DNA of 64,000 bases from Desulfurobacterium pacificum (GTDB lineage Bacteria; Aquificota; Aquificia; Desulfurobacteriales; Desulfurobacteriaceae). The first letter of the stretch is position 1; every line of letters begins with the position of its first letter. The translations under genes were made by a program, and so were the position numbers. Where the stretch lies: NCBI RefSeq assembly GCF_900182835.1, contig NZ_FXUB01000001.1, positions 493,954 through 557,953 of the forward strand. The letters run 5' to 3'. Below, one piece after another: positions 24,958 to 33,956 of the stretch. The notes under the pieces were generated by a model that was not told the DNA's origin, made no database searches, and worked only from the letters and a program-made list of their open reading frames with translations.

Positions 24958-26468
24958 AAGGAGTTGTAGCGGCAGGAGATAGACTGACAGCAGAAGCAGG
25001 AATAGAAGTTCTTAAAGCAGGTGGCAACGCCTTTGATGCAGTAGTGGCAGCTTGTTTTGCAGCTCCTATGTGTGAACCGGCACTTACCAGTGCAGGGGGG
25101 GGAGGATTTTTACTCGCAGTTTCTCCAAATAGTTCTCCTCTGCTTTACGACTTCTTCGTTGACGTTCCACCCAAAAGGATTGAAAATCCGAACTTTTATC
25201 CTATCTACGTTGACTTTGGCGATACTGTTCAGGAATTTCATATAGGAGCAGGAGCAATAGCTGTTCCGGGATTTGTAGCAGGTTTATTGAGAGTTCATAC
25301 TGAAAGAGGCAGACTTCCTTTAAGAGAAGTTCTCACCCCCGCAATAGAATACGCGAAAAAGGGCGTAAATCTTTCGCCTTTACAGGCTTCTTTCGTGAAG
25401 CTGTTGGAACCTATATTTACAGCAACAGAAGAAGCAAAGAAAATTTACACTGTCAACGGAAAACTTATAGATGAAAACGTTCTTTTCAAAAACCCCGACT
25501 ACGCAGACTTTTTAGAGCTGATAGCTGAGGAAGGGCAGTGGGCGTTTTACGAAGGAGAAATAGCAGATAAAATAGAAAAGGTTTCTATTGAAAAAGGTGG
25601 AATTATTAGAAAAGAAGACCTTGCAAGATATAAAGTTTTTGAAAGAGAACCTTTAAAAGTGAACTTCAAAGGAAAGCAAGTTTATACCAATCCACCGCCT
25701 TCTTCTGGAGGAATACTGATTGCTTTTACCCTGAAACTACTTAAAGATTGCCAGATGGAAAAGTGGGGAAGTTTAAATCATATAGCTTCTCTTATAGAAA
25801 GTATGGAAGTAACAACGAAATTTAGAAGCAAATTTGTGAACGGTAACCTCCACAAAGATAAAATAGAAGAACTTTTAGAAAATGAGGACTTAATAGAAAC
25901 TTTTAAAAACTTGTTTGTTAGAAAATTGAACCTGTGGGGTAACACTACCCACATAAGCGTTTACGACTCAGAAGGTAACGGTGCAGCCGTAACAACAACA
26001 AACGGCGAAGGGTCTGGAATTATCATACCTGACTGCGGCGTCATGCTCAACAACATGTTGGGAGAAGAAGATTTAAATCCTAAAGGATTCTTTAAATGGG
26101 AGCCTTACGTACGACTTCCTTCTATGATGTCTCCTACTGCCGTATTTGAAGGAGAAAAACTAAAACTGCTTTTAGGAAGCGCCGGGAGTAACAGGATAAG
26201 AAGTGCCATTTTACAGGTACTGCTTAACTCAGAAGTATTTGGAATGAACGTTAAGGAAGCCGTTTCAAAACCACGACTCCACTTTGAAAATGGAACGGTT
26301 TACGTGGAGCCAGGATTCTCAGACAGCGTAATTGAAGAAGTGGAAAGACACTATAAGGTCGTTAGGTTTAGAGAAAAAAACCTGTTTTTCGGTGGCGTTC
26401 AAGCAGTAACAGGATATTTTGAAGGGGCAGGAGATGAGAGACGCGGAGGAGTTAGCATTACTTTATAA
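24954..26468 (+). CDS. ggt: Gamma-glutamyltransferase-like Ntn hydrolase
   Basis: This is an N-terminal-nucleophile hydrolase that transfers or hydrolyses gamma-glutamyl groups after self-cleavage. The 504 residues are somewhat short for GGT (540-580). The predicted nucleophile and cleavage site is Thr331 in WGNTTHISVYDSEGNGAAVT. SAGGGGFLL near 46-53, AVPGFVAGL near 104 and PPPSSGGI near 247 are family motifs. There is no signal peptide, unlike most GGTs, so the enzyme would be cytoplasmic. The ATG at 24954 overlaps the ligase stop, and a longer upstream reading is not needed. Its 3' end overlaps glnD by 11 bases convergently. Confidence 0.87.
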   Translation: MKGVVAAGDRLTAEAGIEVLKAGGNAFDAVVAACFAAPMCEPALTSAGGGGFLLAVSPNSSPLLYDFFVDVPPKRIENPNFYPIYVDFGDTVQEFHIGAGAIAVPGFVAGLLRVHTERGRLPLREVLTPAIEYAKKGVNLSPLQASFVKLLEPIFTATEEAKKIYTVNGKLIDENVLFKNPDYADFLELIAEEGQWAFYEGEIADKIEKVSIEKGGIIRKEDLARYKVFEREPLKVNFKGKQVYTNPPPSSGGILIAFTLKLLKDCQMEKWGSLNHIASLIESMEVTTKFRSKFVNGNLHKDKIEELLENEDLIETFKNLFVRKLNLWGNTTHISVYDSEGNGAAVTTTNGEGSGIIIPDCGVMLNNMLGEEDLNPKGFFKWEPYVRLPSMMSPTAVFEGEKLKLLLGSAGSNRIRSAILQVLLNSEVFGMNVKEAVSKPRLHFENGTVYVEPGFSDSVIEEVERHYKVVRFREKNLFFGGVQAVTGYFEGAGDERRGGVSITL

Positions 26469-29079
26469 CTTCCAAAATCCTCTCTTTTATCTCTCTTAAC
26501 CTGTTTTCATCTGTTATTTTCTGATAATCCATGTCCGTAATGTAGAAACTATCTATAACCCTATTTCCCTCTGTTGAGATTATTGCTCTTCTTAGGCGAG
26601 TGTCCATATCAAGCAAAACCTTTGTAATAGCATATAAGACACCGAGCCTGTCGTAAGTTGATACCTCAATAATAGTATATCTATCGGAAGTTTGATTATC
26701 AACTTTTACCTTATTTTCAGGTAAAGGAACGTTCTTTCTGAAAGTCTTAGGCTTTATCAAGTCTCCCGGTAAATCCTCAACCGAAAATTCTCCGCTGTAA
26801 AGCTTCTCAAGATACTCCTGAAACTCCTCTATCTTGTCTTCTGGTAGAGCTTCACCTGCAACAGTTGAAACGTGAATGGTATAAACCATACAGTCGCAGT
26901 CGTCTTCTATTGCGCGGTTGATATTTGCCCCTTTTATGTTTATTCCCAAGTAAGACATTATCCCTGCTATTTTGTTAAAAAGTCCCCGTCTATACTTGGT
27001 AACGATTGTAAACTTAGTAAAACCTATATCAGGATAACTCTCGCTGGCAAACTCGTAGTCTTTATTTTCTTTTCTAATCTTTCTCATCATTAAGAGATGC
27101 TTGGCTATCTCATCTGAGGCGTAGGTAATGAGATAATCCCTATCTGCATTCTGGAAAAACTTCTCTACAGATTCTTCTCTTATTTTTCCTTTCAAAAGGT
27201 TCTTTACCTTTTCTTTTCGACGATTAAGCTTTTCTTCAATCAGCTCCTCTGCTGTTTTCCTCTCAACAAAAAGGGCAAGAGTAGAGTTGTAAAGCTTCCA
27301 CAGAAGAGCGCTCTTCCAGTTATCCCAAGCACCTGGTCCTACCGCTTTTATATCCGCATAAGTAAGCAGGAAAAGTTTTTTAAGTTTTTCTTCCGTTTGG
27401 CAGGTTTCTTTAAAATGTTGCAAAAGTTCTGGGTCTGAAATGTCACGCCTGAACGCAAGATGAGACATCAAAAGGTGGTTCTTAACAAGCCAGGAGGTTT
27501 CTTCTATCTCTTCTTCATTGAATCCCATTTCCCTCATATACTTTTTCGTAAGACCTGCACCTACTATTTCATGGCGTCCCGGCTTTCCCTTGCCTATATC
27601 GTGAAATAGAGCTGCGATGTAAAGGGTTGAAGGGTTCTCAAGGTCTTGAAGTATTTGCGAAAGCTGTTGCTTTTCTTTTACAGGTATGCGACTCGTTCCC
27701 TTTTCTTCTATCTTTTCTATTTCCCTTACTGTCAAAATAGAGTGAATATCGGTTGTGAATTTATGATAAGTATCGTACTGGAAGTGTCCTCTAAGCCTTT
27801 CAAAATCAGGGATTAATGCGCCTAAAACTTTTGTATCGTGCATAAGTTCCAGCGTGTAGGAAAGCCTCTTTAAGTTCGTAAGAATCTCTTTAAACTTTTG
27901 TAAAGTTTCTTTCTTCCTGAATTTTTCTCTGTTAGTTTCAGCAGACAACTTAAACAAGGAGAAAAGGGCAGAAGATAATTCAACTCCCCTTTCCTGAATA
28001 ATTTTAAATCCTTCCAAGATAAGAGACGGACTTTTTAAAACTTCACTCTCTGCGTCTTCTTCAACGTAAAGGGTGTTGTTTTCTATGTAGTAGGGGGGAA
28101 GCTTCTCACACTTAAACTTTAAAAATCCAAAAACACCACCTTTCCTCTCTTTCTCTAACTCTTCTGTACTCCCCTTTATGATTTCTTTACTAATTACAGA
28201 AAGGTCAATAGCAGAACTAAAATAGTTCTTCATAAAGCTTTCAACACCCTTCCTGCTTTTAGGAAATCCAAAATATTCTGCAACTTCTTTCTGCATCTCA
28301 AAGGAAAGAATGTCGCTTTTTCTTCCTGCAGTTATATGTAGGTGATTTCTTACCCTTAACATGAAATCGTAAGCGGAAATAACGTCTCTAAAATTTTTCC
28401 TATCAAGTATTTTCTTGTCTAAAAAGCCAGAATAATTTTCAATTCCGTAAACGATTTTTGCCACCCAGAAAGCTTCGTGTAAATCTCTTAAACCACCTTT
28501 ACTTTCTTTAACGTTAGGTTCCTGATAGTAAACCGTTCCATAAAACCTCTTGTACCTCTCATTTCTTGCAGCAATTATCTCCGTTACTAAACTTTCCTTA
28601 TTCTTCTTAATAAACTCACTGAACCTTCTATTAATAAGCCTTTCTACTTTTTCTTCACCACAGAGAACTCTTCTTTGAAGGAAGTTAGTAAAAACGGTTA
28701 AATCCTCACCTGCAAGCTCTACAGCTTCATCTACACTTCTAAAAGAAAACCCTAAATCAAGTTTTAGAGAAAGCAAAAAGTAATAAAAAGCTTCTACATC
28801 TTCCGAGTGTGACTGGGTTAGATTACCCGTATAGATAAGGTTAACGTCTATATCGGAATAAAAGTTAAGTTCCCCTCTTCCATAACCCCCCAATGCGTAA
28901 AAGCAAACTGGCACATCCCAATTAGAAAAATATTCCTTAAACGCGGGAATCAGGATTTTATCAAGAGCGTTCCTCAATCTGTTGGCTATCTCAAATCCAG
29001 TTTCTTTTTTATAGTGAAGCTCCTTTATTTTCTCTCTTTCTGAGAAAAATTTCTCTTTTAAAGCAGAAAGTTCACTCAA
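26458..29079 (-). CDS. glnD: [PII] uridylyltransferase / uridylyl-removing enzyme
   Basis: This is the nitrogen sensor that adds or removes UMP on PII according to glutamine. The 873 residues are full length. The nucleotidyltransferase site is GGYGRGELNFYSDIDVNLIY near residue 65, the HD hydrolase domain has ALFHDIGKGKPGRHE near 490, and two C-terminal ACT domains cover about 690-870 (FTIVTKYRRGLFNKIAGIMSYLG and IEVSTYDRLGVLYAITKVLLD). No glnB or glnA is in the window. It is last in the prmC-murA-hisG-nuclease-glnD run and overlaps the nuclease gene by four bases. Confidence 0.96.
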   Translation of the reverse strand: MSELSALKEKFFSEREKIKELHYKKETGFEIANRLRNALDKILIPAFKEYFSNWDVPVCFYALGGYGRGELNFYSDIDVNLIYTGNLTQSHSEDVEAFYYFLLSLKLDLGFSFRSVDEAVELAGEDLTVFTNFLQRRVLCGEEKVERLINRRFSEFIKKNKESLVTEIIAARNERYKRFYGTVYYQEPNVKESKGGLRDLHEAFWVAKIVYGIENYSGFLDKKILDRKNFRDVISAYDFMLRVRNHLHITAGRKSDILSFEMQKEVAEYFGFPKSRKGVESFMKNYFSSAIDLSVISKEIIKGSTEELEKERKGGVFGFLKFKCEKLPPYYIENNTLYVEEDAESEVLKSPSLILEGFKIIQERGVELSSALFSLFKLSAETNREKFRKKETLQKFKEILTNLKRLSYTLELMHDTKVLGALIPDFERLRGHFQYDTYHKFTTDIHSILTVREIEKIEEKGTSRIPVKEKQQLSQILQDLENPSTLYIAALFHDIGKGKPGRHEIVGAGLTKKYMREMGFNEEEIEETSWLVKNHLLMSHLAFRRDISDPELLQHFKETCQTEEKLKKLFLLTYADIKAVGPGAWDNWKSALLWKLYNSTLALFVERKTAEELIEEKLNRRKEKVKNLLKGKIREESVEKFFQNADRDYLITYASDEIAKHLLMMRKIRKENKDYEFASESYPDIGFTKFTIVTKYRRGLFNKIAGIMSYLGINIKGANINRAIEDDCDCMVYTIHVSTVAGEALPEDKIEEFQEYLEKLYSGEFSVEDLPGDLIKPKTFRKNVPLPENKVKVDNQTSDRYTIIEVSTYDRLGVLYAITKVLLDMDTRLRRAIISTEGNRVIDSFYITDMDYQKITDENRLREIKERILEVIK

Positions 29080-29621
29080 TTTTCAAGCTCCGCCAATCTC
29101 CAGAGTTTCTCAAAGTTTCTCTCATAAACCTTAGCCAAGTCAGTATTTTTAATAACTACCAAGTTTTCATCGTTTCTGTACTCTGCGCTTTTAGTCCAGT
29201 TAAAACTTCCAGTAATAACGACTTTTCCGTCAATAACAGCATATTTGTTATGCATCAGTCCACCGCCACTTCCTCTTTTATATCTTACAGGAATGCCAAA
29301 CTTTTCAAGAAGAGGAAGTACACATCTTCTTCCGCGAGCAGCCCCCTCATCAGCTACAACTCTTACTCTTACACCTCTCTTGTAAGCTCTTATCAAAGCA
29401 TCAGCAATCCTTCTACTGGTAAAAGAATAGATAGCGACATCTACAAAACTTTTAGCCCTATTAACGTTCCTCACTATAGCCGCGGTACAACCACCTCTTG
29501 GGGAAAAGTAAGCCTTTATCTCTACATTATCCGCTTTAACAACTGGCGTTGCTTTTTCCTGGCAACTAACTATTGAAATTAGAAGTGGAAAGATAAAAAG
29601 CAGAACTAATACTCTTTTCAT
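29076..29621 (-). CDS. Phospholipase D-like nuclease, predicted lipoprotein
   Basis: This is a single-HKD PLD-family protein, as in the Nuc endonucleases that act as dimers. In the 181 residues the HKD motif is MHNKYAVIDGKVVITGSFNWT near 125-145, with the trailing Glu/Asn region AEYRNDENLVVI. The N-terminus has a signal with a lipobox (IVSC, Cys about 20), so it is probably tethered outside the cytoplasm and could cut DNA or lipid there. It is wedged between hisG (ATGA overlap) and glnD (ATGA overlap) without an obvious functional link. Confidence 0.85.
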   Translation of the reverse strand: MKRVLVLLFIFPLLISIVSCQEKATPVVKADNVEIKAYFSPRGGCTAAIVRNVNRAKSFVDVAIYSFTSRRIADALIRAYKRGVRVRVVADEGAARGRRCVLPLLEKFGIPVRYKRGSGGGLMHNKYAVIDGKVVITGSFNWTKSAEYRNDENLVVIKNTDLAKVYERNFEKLWRLAELEN

Positions 29622-30265
29622 CTTAAAGCTTCCCTCATGTTTTCTATCATTTTCTTGATTATCCCATATTTGGTTTTAAGACTTGCTCTGTTAACTATCA
29701 ACCTTGCAGTTGAATATAGAATAGTGTCAACCTCCCTCAACCCGTTAACTTTTAACGTCGTTCCCGTCTGAACGAGGTCAACAATCCGGTCTGCAAGTCC
29801 TACCAGAGGAGCAAGTTCTACAGAACCGTAAAGAACTATTATTTCCGGGTGTATTCCTTTACTTCTGAAGAATCTATCGGTAGTTTTTGGATACTTAGTT
29901 GCAACTCTAATGAAAGATAACTTCTCCAAATCGTAAGGTTCAGAAATATTAACAGGTTCAGCAACAGAAAGCCTACAGGCTCCAAACTTTAAATCAAGCG
30001 GCTCGTAAAGAGGATATCCTTTTTCCTCTATTACATCTTTACCGGCAATACCAATATCTGCCGTTCCATAATAGACATAAGTAGGAACGTCCATAGGTTT
30101 AACCAAGATGAAACGAAAATCCCCACTTTCAAAAATCAGCTTTCTCGTATCGGAAAGCGTTTCTGAAGCATCAATGTTGGCTTTTTTTAAAAACTCCACC
30201 GATTCTTTTAAAAGCCTTCCTTTAGGAAGAGCAATCGTGATTGTTCTGTAATCCTTTTCTGCCAT
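29618..30265 (-). CDS. hisG: ATP phosphoribosyltransferase, short form
   Basis: This is the first step of histidine biosynthesis, joining ATP and PRPP. The 215 residues make it the short HisG form, which needs HisZ as regulatory partner; no hisZ is in the window. Markers are ITIALPKGRLLKESVEFLKKA at the N-terminus, YYGTADIGIAGKDVIEE and the PRPP-binding DRIVDLVQTGTTLKVNGL near 160. It starts 12 bases after murA. Confidence 0.95.
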   Translation of the reverse strand: MAEKDYRTITIALPKGRLLKESVEFLKKANIDASETLSDTRKLIFESGDFRFILVKPMDVPTYVYYGTADIGIAGKDVIEEKGYPLYEPLDLKFGACRLSVAEPVNISEPYDLEKLSFIRVATKYPKTTDRFFRSKGIHPEIIVLYGSVELAPLVGLADRIVDLVQTGTTLKVNGLREVDTILYSTARLIVNRASLKTKYGIIKKMIENMREALR

Positions 30266-30277
30266 TCTTTCTCCAGC

Positions 30278-31546
30278 TTAGTAAGGAAGTTCACTTTTTT
30301 CTCTTTTAATATCTGCTCCCAATGATTGTAACTTTTTCTCTAACCTTTCGTAACCTCTATCAAGATGGTAAATACGATAAACCTCTGTTGTGTTCTCTGC
30401 TGCAAGCCCCGCAATAACCAAAGAAGCGCTTGCCCGCAAATCTGTAGCAGTAACTTTAGCACCTATTAGCTTTTCAACTCCGTTTACCACAACAGTATTC
30501 CCGTCAATAACCAAATCAGCACCTAACCTTTGAAGCTCAAGAGCATGCATAAAGCGGTTTTCAAAAATCGTTTCAGTTATTACAGATGTCCCTTCTGCTA
30601 AACACATAGCTGCCATAAATTGCGCCTGCATATCGGTCGGAAAACCGGGATAAGGTTGTGTAACTATGTTTGTTGCCTTTAATCTGTTAGTTTTTTCAAC
30701 AACCGCTGTATTTTGATTCTTCCTTTCTATTTTCAATCCAGCTTCTTCAAATTTTTCAATCACCGCTCCTAAATACTCAAAAGGAAAATCCTCAACCTCC
30801 ACCTTCCCTCCAGCCAACGCAACAGCAGCCAAAAACGTCCCCGCCTCTATCCTATCAGCCATCACCCTGTAATCTATCTCTCCCAAATCATCAACTCCCT
30901 CAACCTCAATAACATCTGTGCCTTCACCCTCTATCCTTGCACCTGCCGACTTTAAGGCTCTTGCTAAATCAACTATTTCAGGTTCTTTGGCAGCATTCCT
31001 TATCACCGTTTTCCCCTTTGCTAAAACGGCAGCCATAAGAACGTTCTCCGTCCCTCCCACCGTTGGAAAATCAAAAGTTATTTCCGTTCCTTTTAGTTTC
31101 CCGTCAACTTCTGCATCTATGTAGCCGTGGTCAATTCTTATATCTGCCCCCATCTTTGACAGAGCTTTTAAATGCAGATTGACAGGTCTAACGCCTATGG
31201 CACAACCACCCGGCATAGAAACTCTTGCCCTACCAAATTTGGCAAGCAAAGGTCCAAGACATAAAATGGACGCCCTCATAGTCCTCACAAGTTCATAAGG
31301 TGCTTCAGTTTTAATCTTTTCGTTCCTCTTCACCTTAACAATGCCTTTATCAAAAGAAACGTCAAATTCCATTTCTTTCAAAAGATTGCACGCTGTAACT
31401 ACATCTCTTAAATCTGGAACGTTACTGAGCCTTAAAGAATCAGTAAGAATAGAGGCAAAAATTATGGGAAGGGAAGCGTTCTTGGAACCTGAAATTTTTA
31501 CTTTTCCTTTTAAAGGTTTACCGCCTTTTATAACGAATTTTTCCAC
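30278..31546 (-). CDS. murA: UDP-N-acetylglucosamine 1-carboxyvinyltransferase
   Basis: This is the first committed step of peptidoglycan synthesis, using phosphoenolpyruvate. The 422 residues have the start [25 protein letters not shown] and the fosfomycin-target cysteine in [11 protein letters not shown] near 117. [17 protein letters not shown] near 300 is another signature. The gene begins with GTG, whose G is the last base of the prmC TAG stop, with GGGAG eight bases upstream. This is coupled to prmC and followed by hisG. Confidence 0.97.
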   Translation of the reverse strand: MEKFVIKGGKPLKGKVKISGSKNASLPIIFASILTDSLRLSNVPDLRDVVTACNLLKEMEFDVSFDKGIVKVKRNEKIKTEAPYELVRTMRASILCLGPLLAKFGRARVSMPGGCAIGVRPVNLHLKALSKMGADIRIDHGYIDAEVDGKLKGTEITFDFPTVGGTENVLMAAVLAKGKTVIRNAAKEPEIVDLARALKSAGARIEGEGTDVIEVEGVDDLGEIDYRVMADRIEAGTFLAAVALAGGKVEVEDFPFEYLGAVIEKFEEAGLKIERKNQNTAVVEKTNRLKATNIVTQPYPGFPTDMQAQFMAAMCLAEGTSVITETIFENRFMHALELQRLGADLVIDGNTVVVNGVEKLIGAKVTATDLRASASLVIAGLAAENTTEVYRIYHLDRGYERLEKKLQSLGADIKREKSELPY

Positions 31547-32391
31547 TATTTAACTCCCGTGACCACCCGTTCTATTCCACTTAAATCAGCGTAAGAATTA
31601 ATATCCCTAAACCCCGAACTTTCAAGCAGTTCTTTCACTTTTTCCGATTGACCTTTACCAACTTCTAAAGCTATAAATCCTCCATCGCTCAACTTTTCGT
31701 AAGCCTGAACCACTAACCTCCTGATAACGTCAAGACCATCTTTACCGGCAAAGAGAGCAACGGCAGGTTCAAATTTTTTAACGTTTTCCTCAACTTCTGG
31801 GTCGTTTAAAGGAATATAAGGAGGATTGGAAACAACAACATCAACAGGAAAATCAATACCTTGAAGTAAATCGGATTTTAAAAGCGTAAGGTTCTTACAA
31901 CCCAAAATCTTTCTGTTTTTCTCTGCTACTTTTAAAGCTATCGCGGAAATATCAACGCCGTAAAACTTATGTTTCTCTCCAAGTAATTTGCAGAGAGAAA
32001 TAGCAATACAGCCAGAACCTGTACCTACATCAACAACAGTCTTTCCTTCTTTCCCTTTCAAATACTCGTAAACGACTTCAACTAACAGCTCCGTTTCCGG
32101 TCTTGGAATGAGAACGCCTTTTTCAACTCTGAAAGTAAAACCGAAAAACTCCTTTTTTCCAGTTATATAAGCAACCGGTTCCCCTTTTGCCCTTCTTATT
32201 ATTAACTGCCTGTAATTTTCTACTTCTTCGTCGGTTAAAGGTCTATCAAATTCTGAGTAGAGTTTAACCCTATCTTTAAAACCTAAAGCGTGAGCAAGAA
32301 GGAGCTCAGCGTCAAGACGGGCTGATTTAACGCCGCGACTTTTTAGAATCTCTGAAGCCCTTTTAACTAAAGTTCCAACTGTCCATTTCAT
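31546..32391 (-). CDS. prmC: Release factor glutamine methyltransferase
   Basis: PrmC methylates the Gln of the GGQ motif in release factors 1 and 2. The 281 residues contain VDVGTGSGCIAISL (SAM site, near 117) and VVSNPPYIP (catalytic NPPY, near 183), after the N-terminal helical domain with LKSRGVKSARLDAELLLAHALG. It is the first gene of the murA-hisG-nuclease-glnD run. The ATG lacks any Shine-Dalgarno sequence and lies seven bases after TATAAT, so translation may start on a leaderless message. Confidence 0.95.
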   Translation of the reverse strand: MKWTVGTLVKRASEILKSRGVKSARLDAELLLAHALGFKDRVKLYSEFDRPLTDEEVENYRQLIIRRAKGEPVAYITGKKEFFGFTFRVEKGVLIPRPETELLVEVVYEYLKGKEGKTVVDVGTGSGCIAISLCKLLGEKHKFYGVDISAIALKVAEKNRKILGCKNLTLLKSDLLQGIDFPVDVVVSNPPYIPLNDPEVEENVKKFEPAVALFAGKDGLDVIRRLVVQAYEKLSDGGFIALEVGKGQSEKVKELLESSGFRDINSYADLSGIERVVTGVK

Positions 32392-32398
32392 AGAAGGA

Positions 32399-32404
32399 AT
32401 TATA
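32399..32404 (-). promoter_or_regulatory. -10 box of a putative leaderless prmC promoter
   Basis: A perfect TATAAT on the minus strand ends seven bases before the prmC ATG. No convincing -35 hexamer is seen at 16-18 bases, and no ribosome site fits in between. Initiation would fall on or next to the A of ATG. Confidence 0.4.
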
Positions 32405-32418
32405 GCACGCTGAAGAAT

Positions 32419-32444
32419 AGGCAGGCTCCAACAAGAGCCCGCCT
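32419..32444 (-). terminator. Terminator after the porin gene
   Basis: A 10-bp stem (AGGCGGGCTC with GAGCCTGCCT on the minus strand, one G-U) with a 6-base loop begins 10 bases after the porin stop. The following ATTCTTC is only mildly T-rich. Confidence 0.6.
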
Positions 32445-32454
32445 AAAAGGTTTA

Positions 32455-33942
32455 TTAGAAGAAGTAGAGAATGCTACCCTGGAATCGGTTAACTGTGCCA
32501 TCACCGTAAGTATCGCCATACATATCTTTTTCAGGATAGTCAGTTTTAACCCTTAAAACTTCCCCCATTAAACCTAAAGAAGGCGTCAACTTGTAGAAAA
32601 CGTTTCCATAATACATAGTGTTTTTAAGTCTAGCAAGGACAGGATATAAACCATTGTACTGAAGGTCACTGTCTTTCGGATTATCAACACCGTAACCCAA
32701 GTGGAAAACTAAACCATGCTGAGGCTTGAGAGTAACTTCTACCCAACCACCTTCAGCCCGGATTTCTTGAACATCCACCAAGCCAACTGGGTCATGTGTA
32801 GTAGTTTCATCAACGAGCTTCGTCTTTAAGTAATAATCTCCTGTCGGTTGTAAGGTATTATCCAGTTTTCTATAAACAAAAAGAACCCCCTGTCCTATAC
32901 CTCCCGTATACCATCCACCAAGGTTCTTACCTTTCCATATTTTTCCAGAAATCTCCAACCATGAAGCAGGTGAAATTGCCCCTTCAAGACCGTAAGAATA
33001 GGTGTCAAGTGTTTGTTCATCACCGCCATAAAGTGTAACCTGTTCTTTTCCGTAATGCCCTATCGTTCCAAGATGTATTTTTACACCACCAGCGTAAAAG
33101 TCGTAAGCAATCCTACCCTGAACATCAGGTCTTCCTGAATTAGCACCAGTATCAAGATAAGGCTTCATTACAGGGTCAGGGTCACCCCACACTTTATCAA
33201 AGGCAACCTGCGTTGTTAACTTGCTCTCATCAAACTTAAACAGCTTTGTAAATCTAATCTGCGGAATACGATAACCGATGTTACCCATCATAGCACCAGA
33301 CGGGAAGTTTGAAAGGTGAGGGTAAAGCTGTGTCAGGAGCATCCAGTCAAGACCAGCTCTTATATTCCAATCATCTTTCCCGAACTGAACCCAAGCTTTT
33401 CTAACTCTTATACCTGCATGGTTAGGGTTATCATCGTTGTCATCAAGTGTTCCGTAAAAATCAAACTCAAAGTTACCTACAATGTTGTAGTCGTTTTCCT
33501 TCGTTTTTATAAGTAACCCAAACCTGCTGTGTTTAAAGTTAATGTTAAAGTCGTTATCGTTGCTATTAATAGTGTAAGGAAACCATTCCTTCAAAACAGC
33601 ACCGTTGGAGTTTTCAGGTAAAGCAAAAAGTATAAAGTCCTTTCCAACGGCTTTTGAGTCAGAATAGGAAGCATCAATTTTGAAATACCCGTAGAAGGTT
33701 ACTGGCTTCCCCGTCTTTGAAACAAAAGAAGCCTTCTTTTTAGGCACACTTACAGGTACACCACCTTTAAGCTCCTGAATCTCCTGTTTTAACTGCTGGT
33801 TCTCTGCTTTTACTTGCTGAAGTTCCTGCTGCATCTTCTCAATCATGGCTTTTAACTGCTGAATTTCAGAAGAATCAGATGCAACAGCAGCGTTAGAAAG
33901 TCCGATGGCAAAAACTGTTCCTGCCACAAGCAGTTTTCTCAT
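32455..33942 (-). CDS. Outer-membrane porin with coiled-coil N-terminus
   Basis: The 495-residue protein has a signal peptide (MRKLLVAGTVFAIGLSNAAVAS). A coiled coil of about 40 residues follows (SEIQQLKAMIEKMQQELQQV and on). The rest alternates polar and aromatic residues with TFYGYFKIDASYSDS and ends in a phenylalanine (GSILYFF), the typical C-terminal residue of outer-membrane beta barrels. It resembles the DcaP/OprP-like trimeric porins with an N-terminal coiled coil. The substrate is unknown. The start is the ATG at 33942 after GGGAGGTAAG. It lies 14 bases after the phenylacetate-CoA ligase gene on the same strand. Confidence 0.85.
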   Translation of the reverse strand: MRKLLVAGTVFAIGLSNAAVASDSSEIQQLKAMIEKMQQELQQVKAENQQLKQEIQELKGGVPVSVPKKKASFVSKTGKPVTFYGYFKIDASYSDSKAVGKDFILFALPENSNGAVLKEWFPYTINSNDNDFNINFKHSRFGLLIKTKENDYNIVGNFEFDFYGTLDDNDDNPNHAGIRVRKAWVQFGKDDWNIRAGLDWMLLTQLYPHLSNFPSGAMMGNIGYRIPQIRFTKLFKFDESKLTTQVAFDKVWGDPDPVMKPYLDTGANSGRPDVQGRIAYDFYAGGVKIHLGTIGHYGKEQVTLYGGDEQTLDTYSYGLEGAISPASWLEISGKIWKGKNLGGWYTGGIGQGVLFVYRKLDNTLQPTGDYYLKTKLVDETTTHDPVGLVDVQEIRAEGGWVEVTLKPQHGLVFHLGYGVDNPKDSDLQYNGLYPVLARLKNTMYYGNVFYKLTPSLGLMGEVLRVKTDYPEKDMYGDTYGDGTVNRFQGSILYFF

Positions 33943-33956
33943 CACCTTACCTCCCA

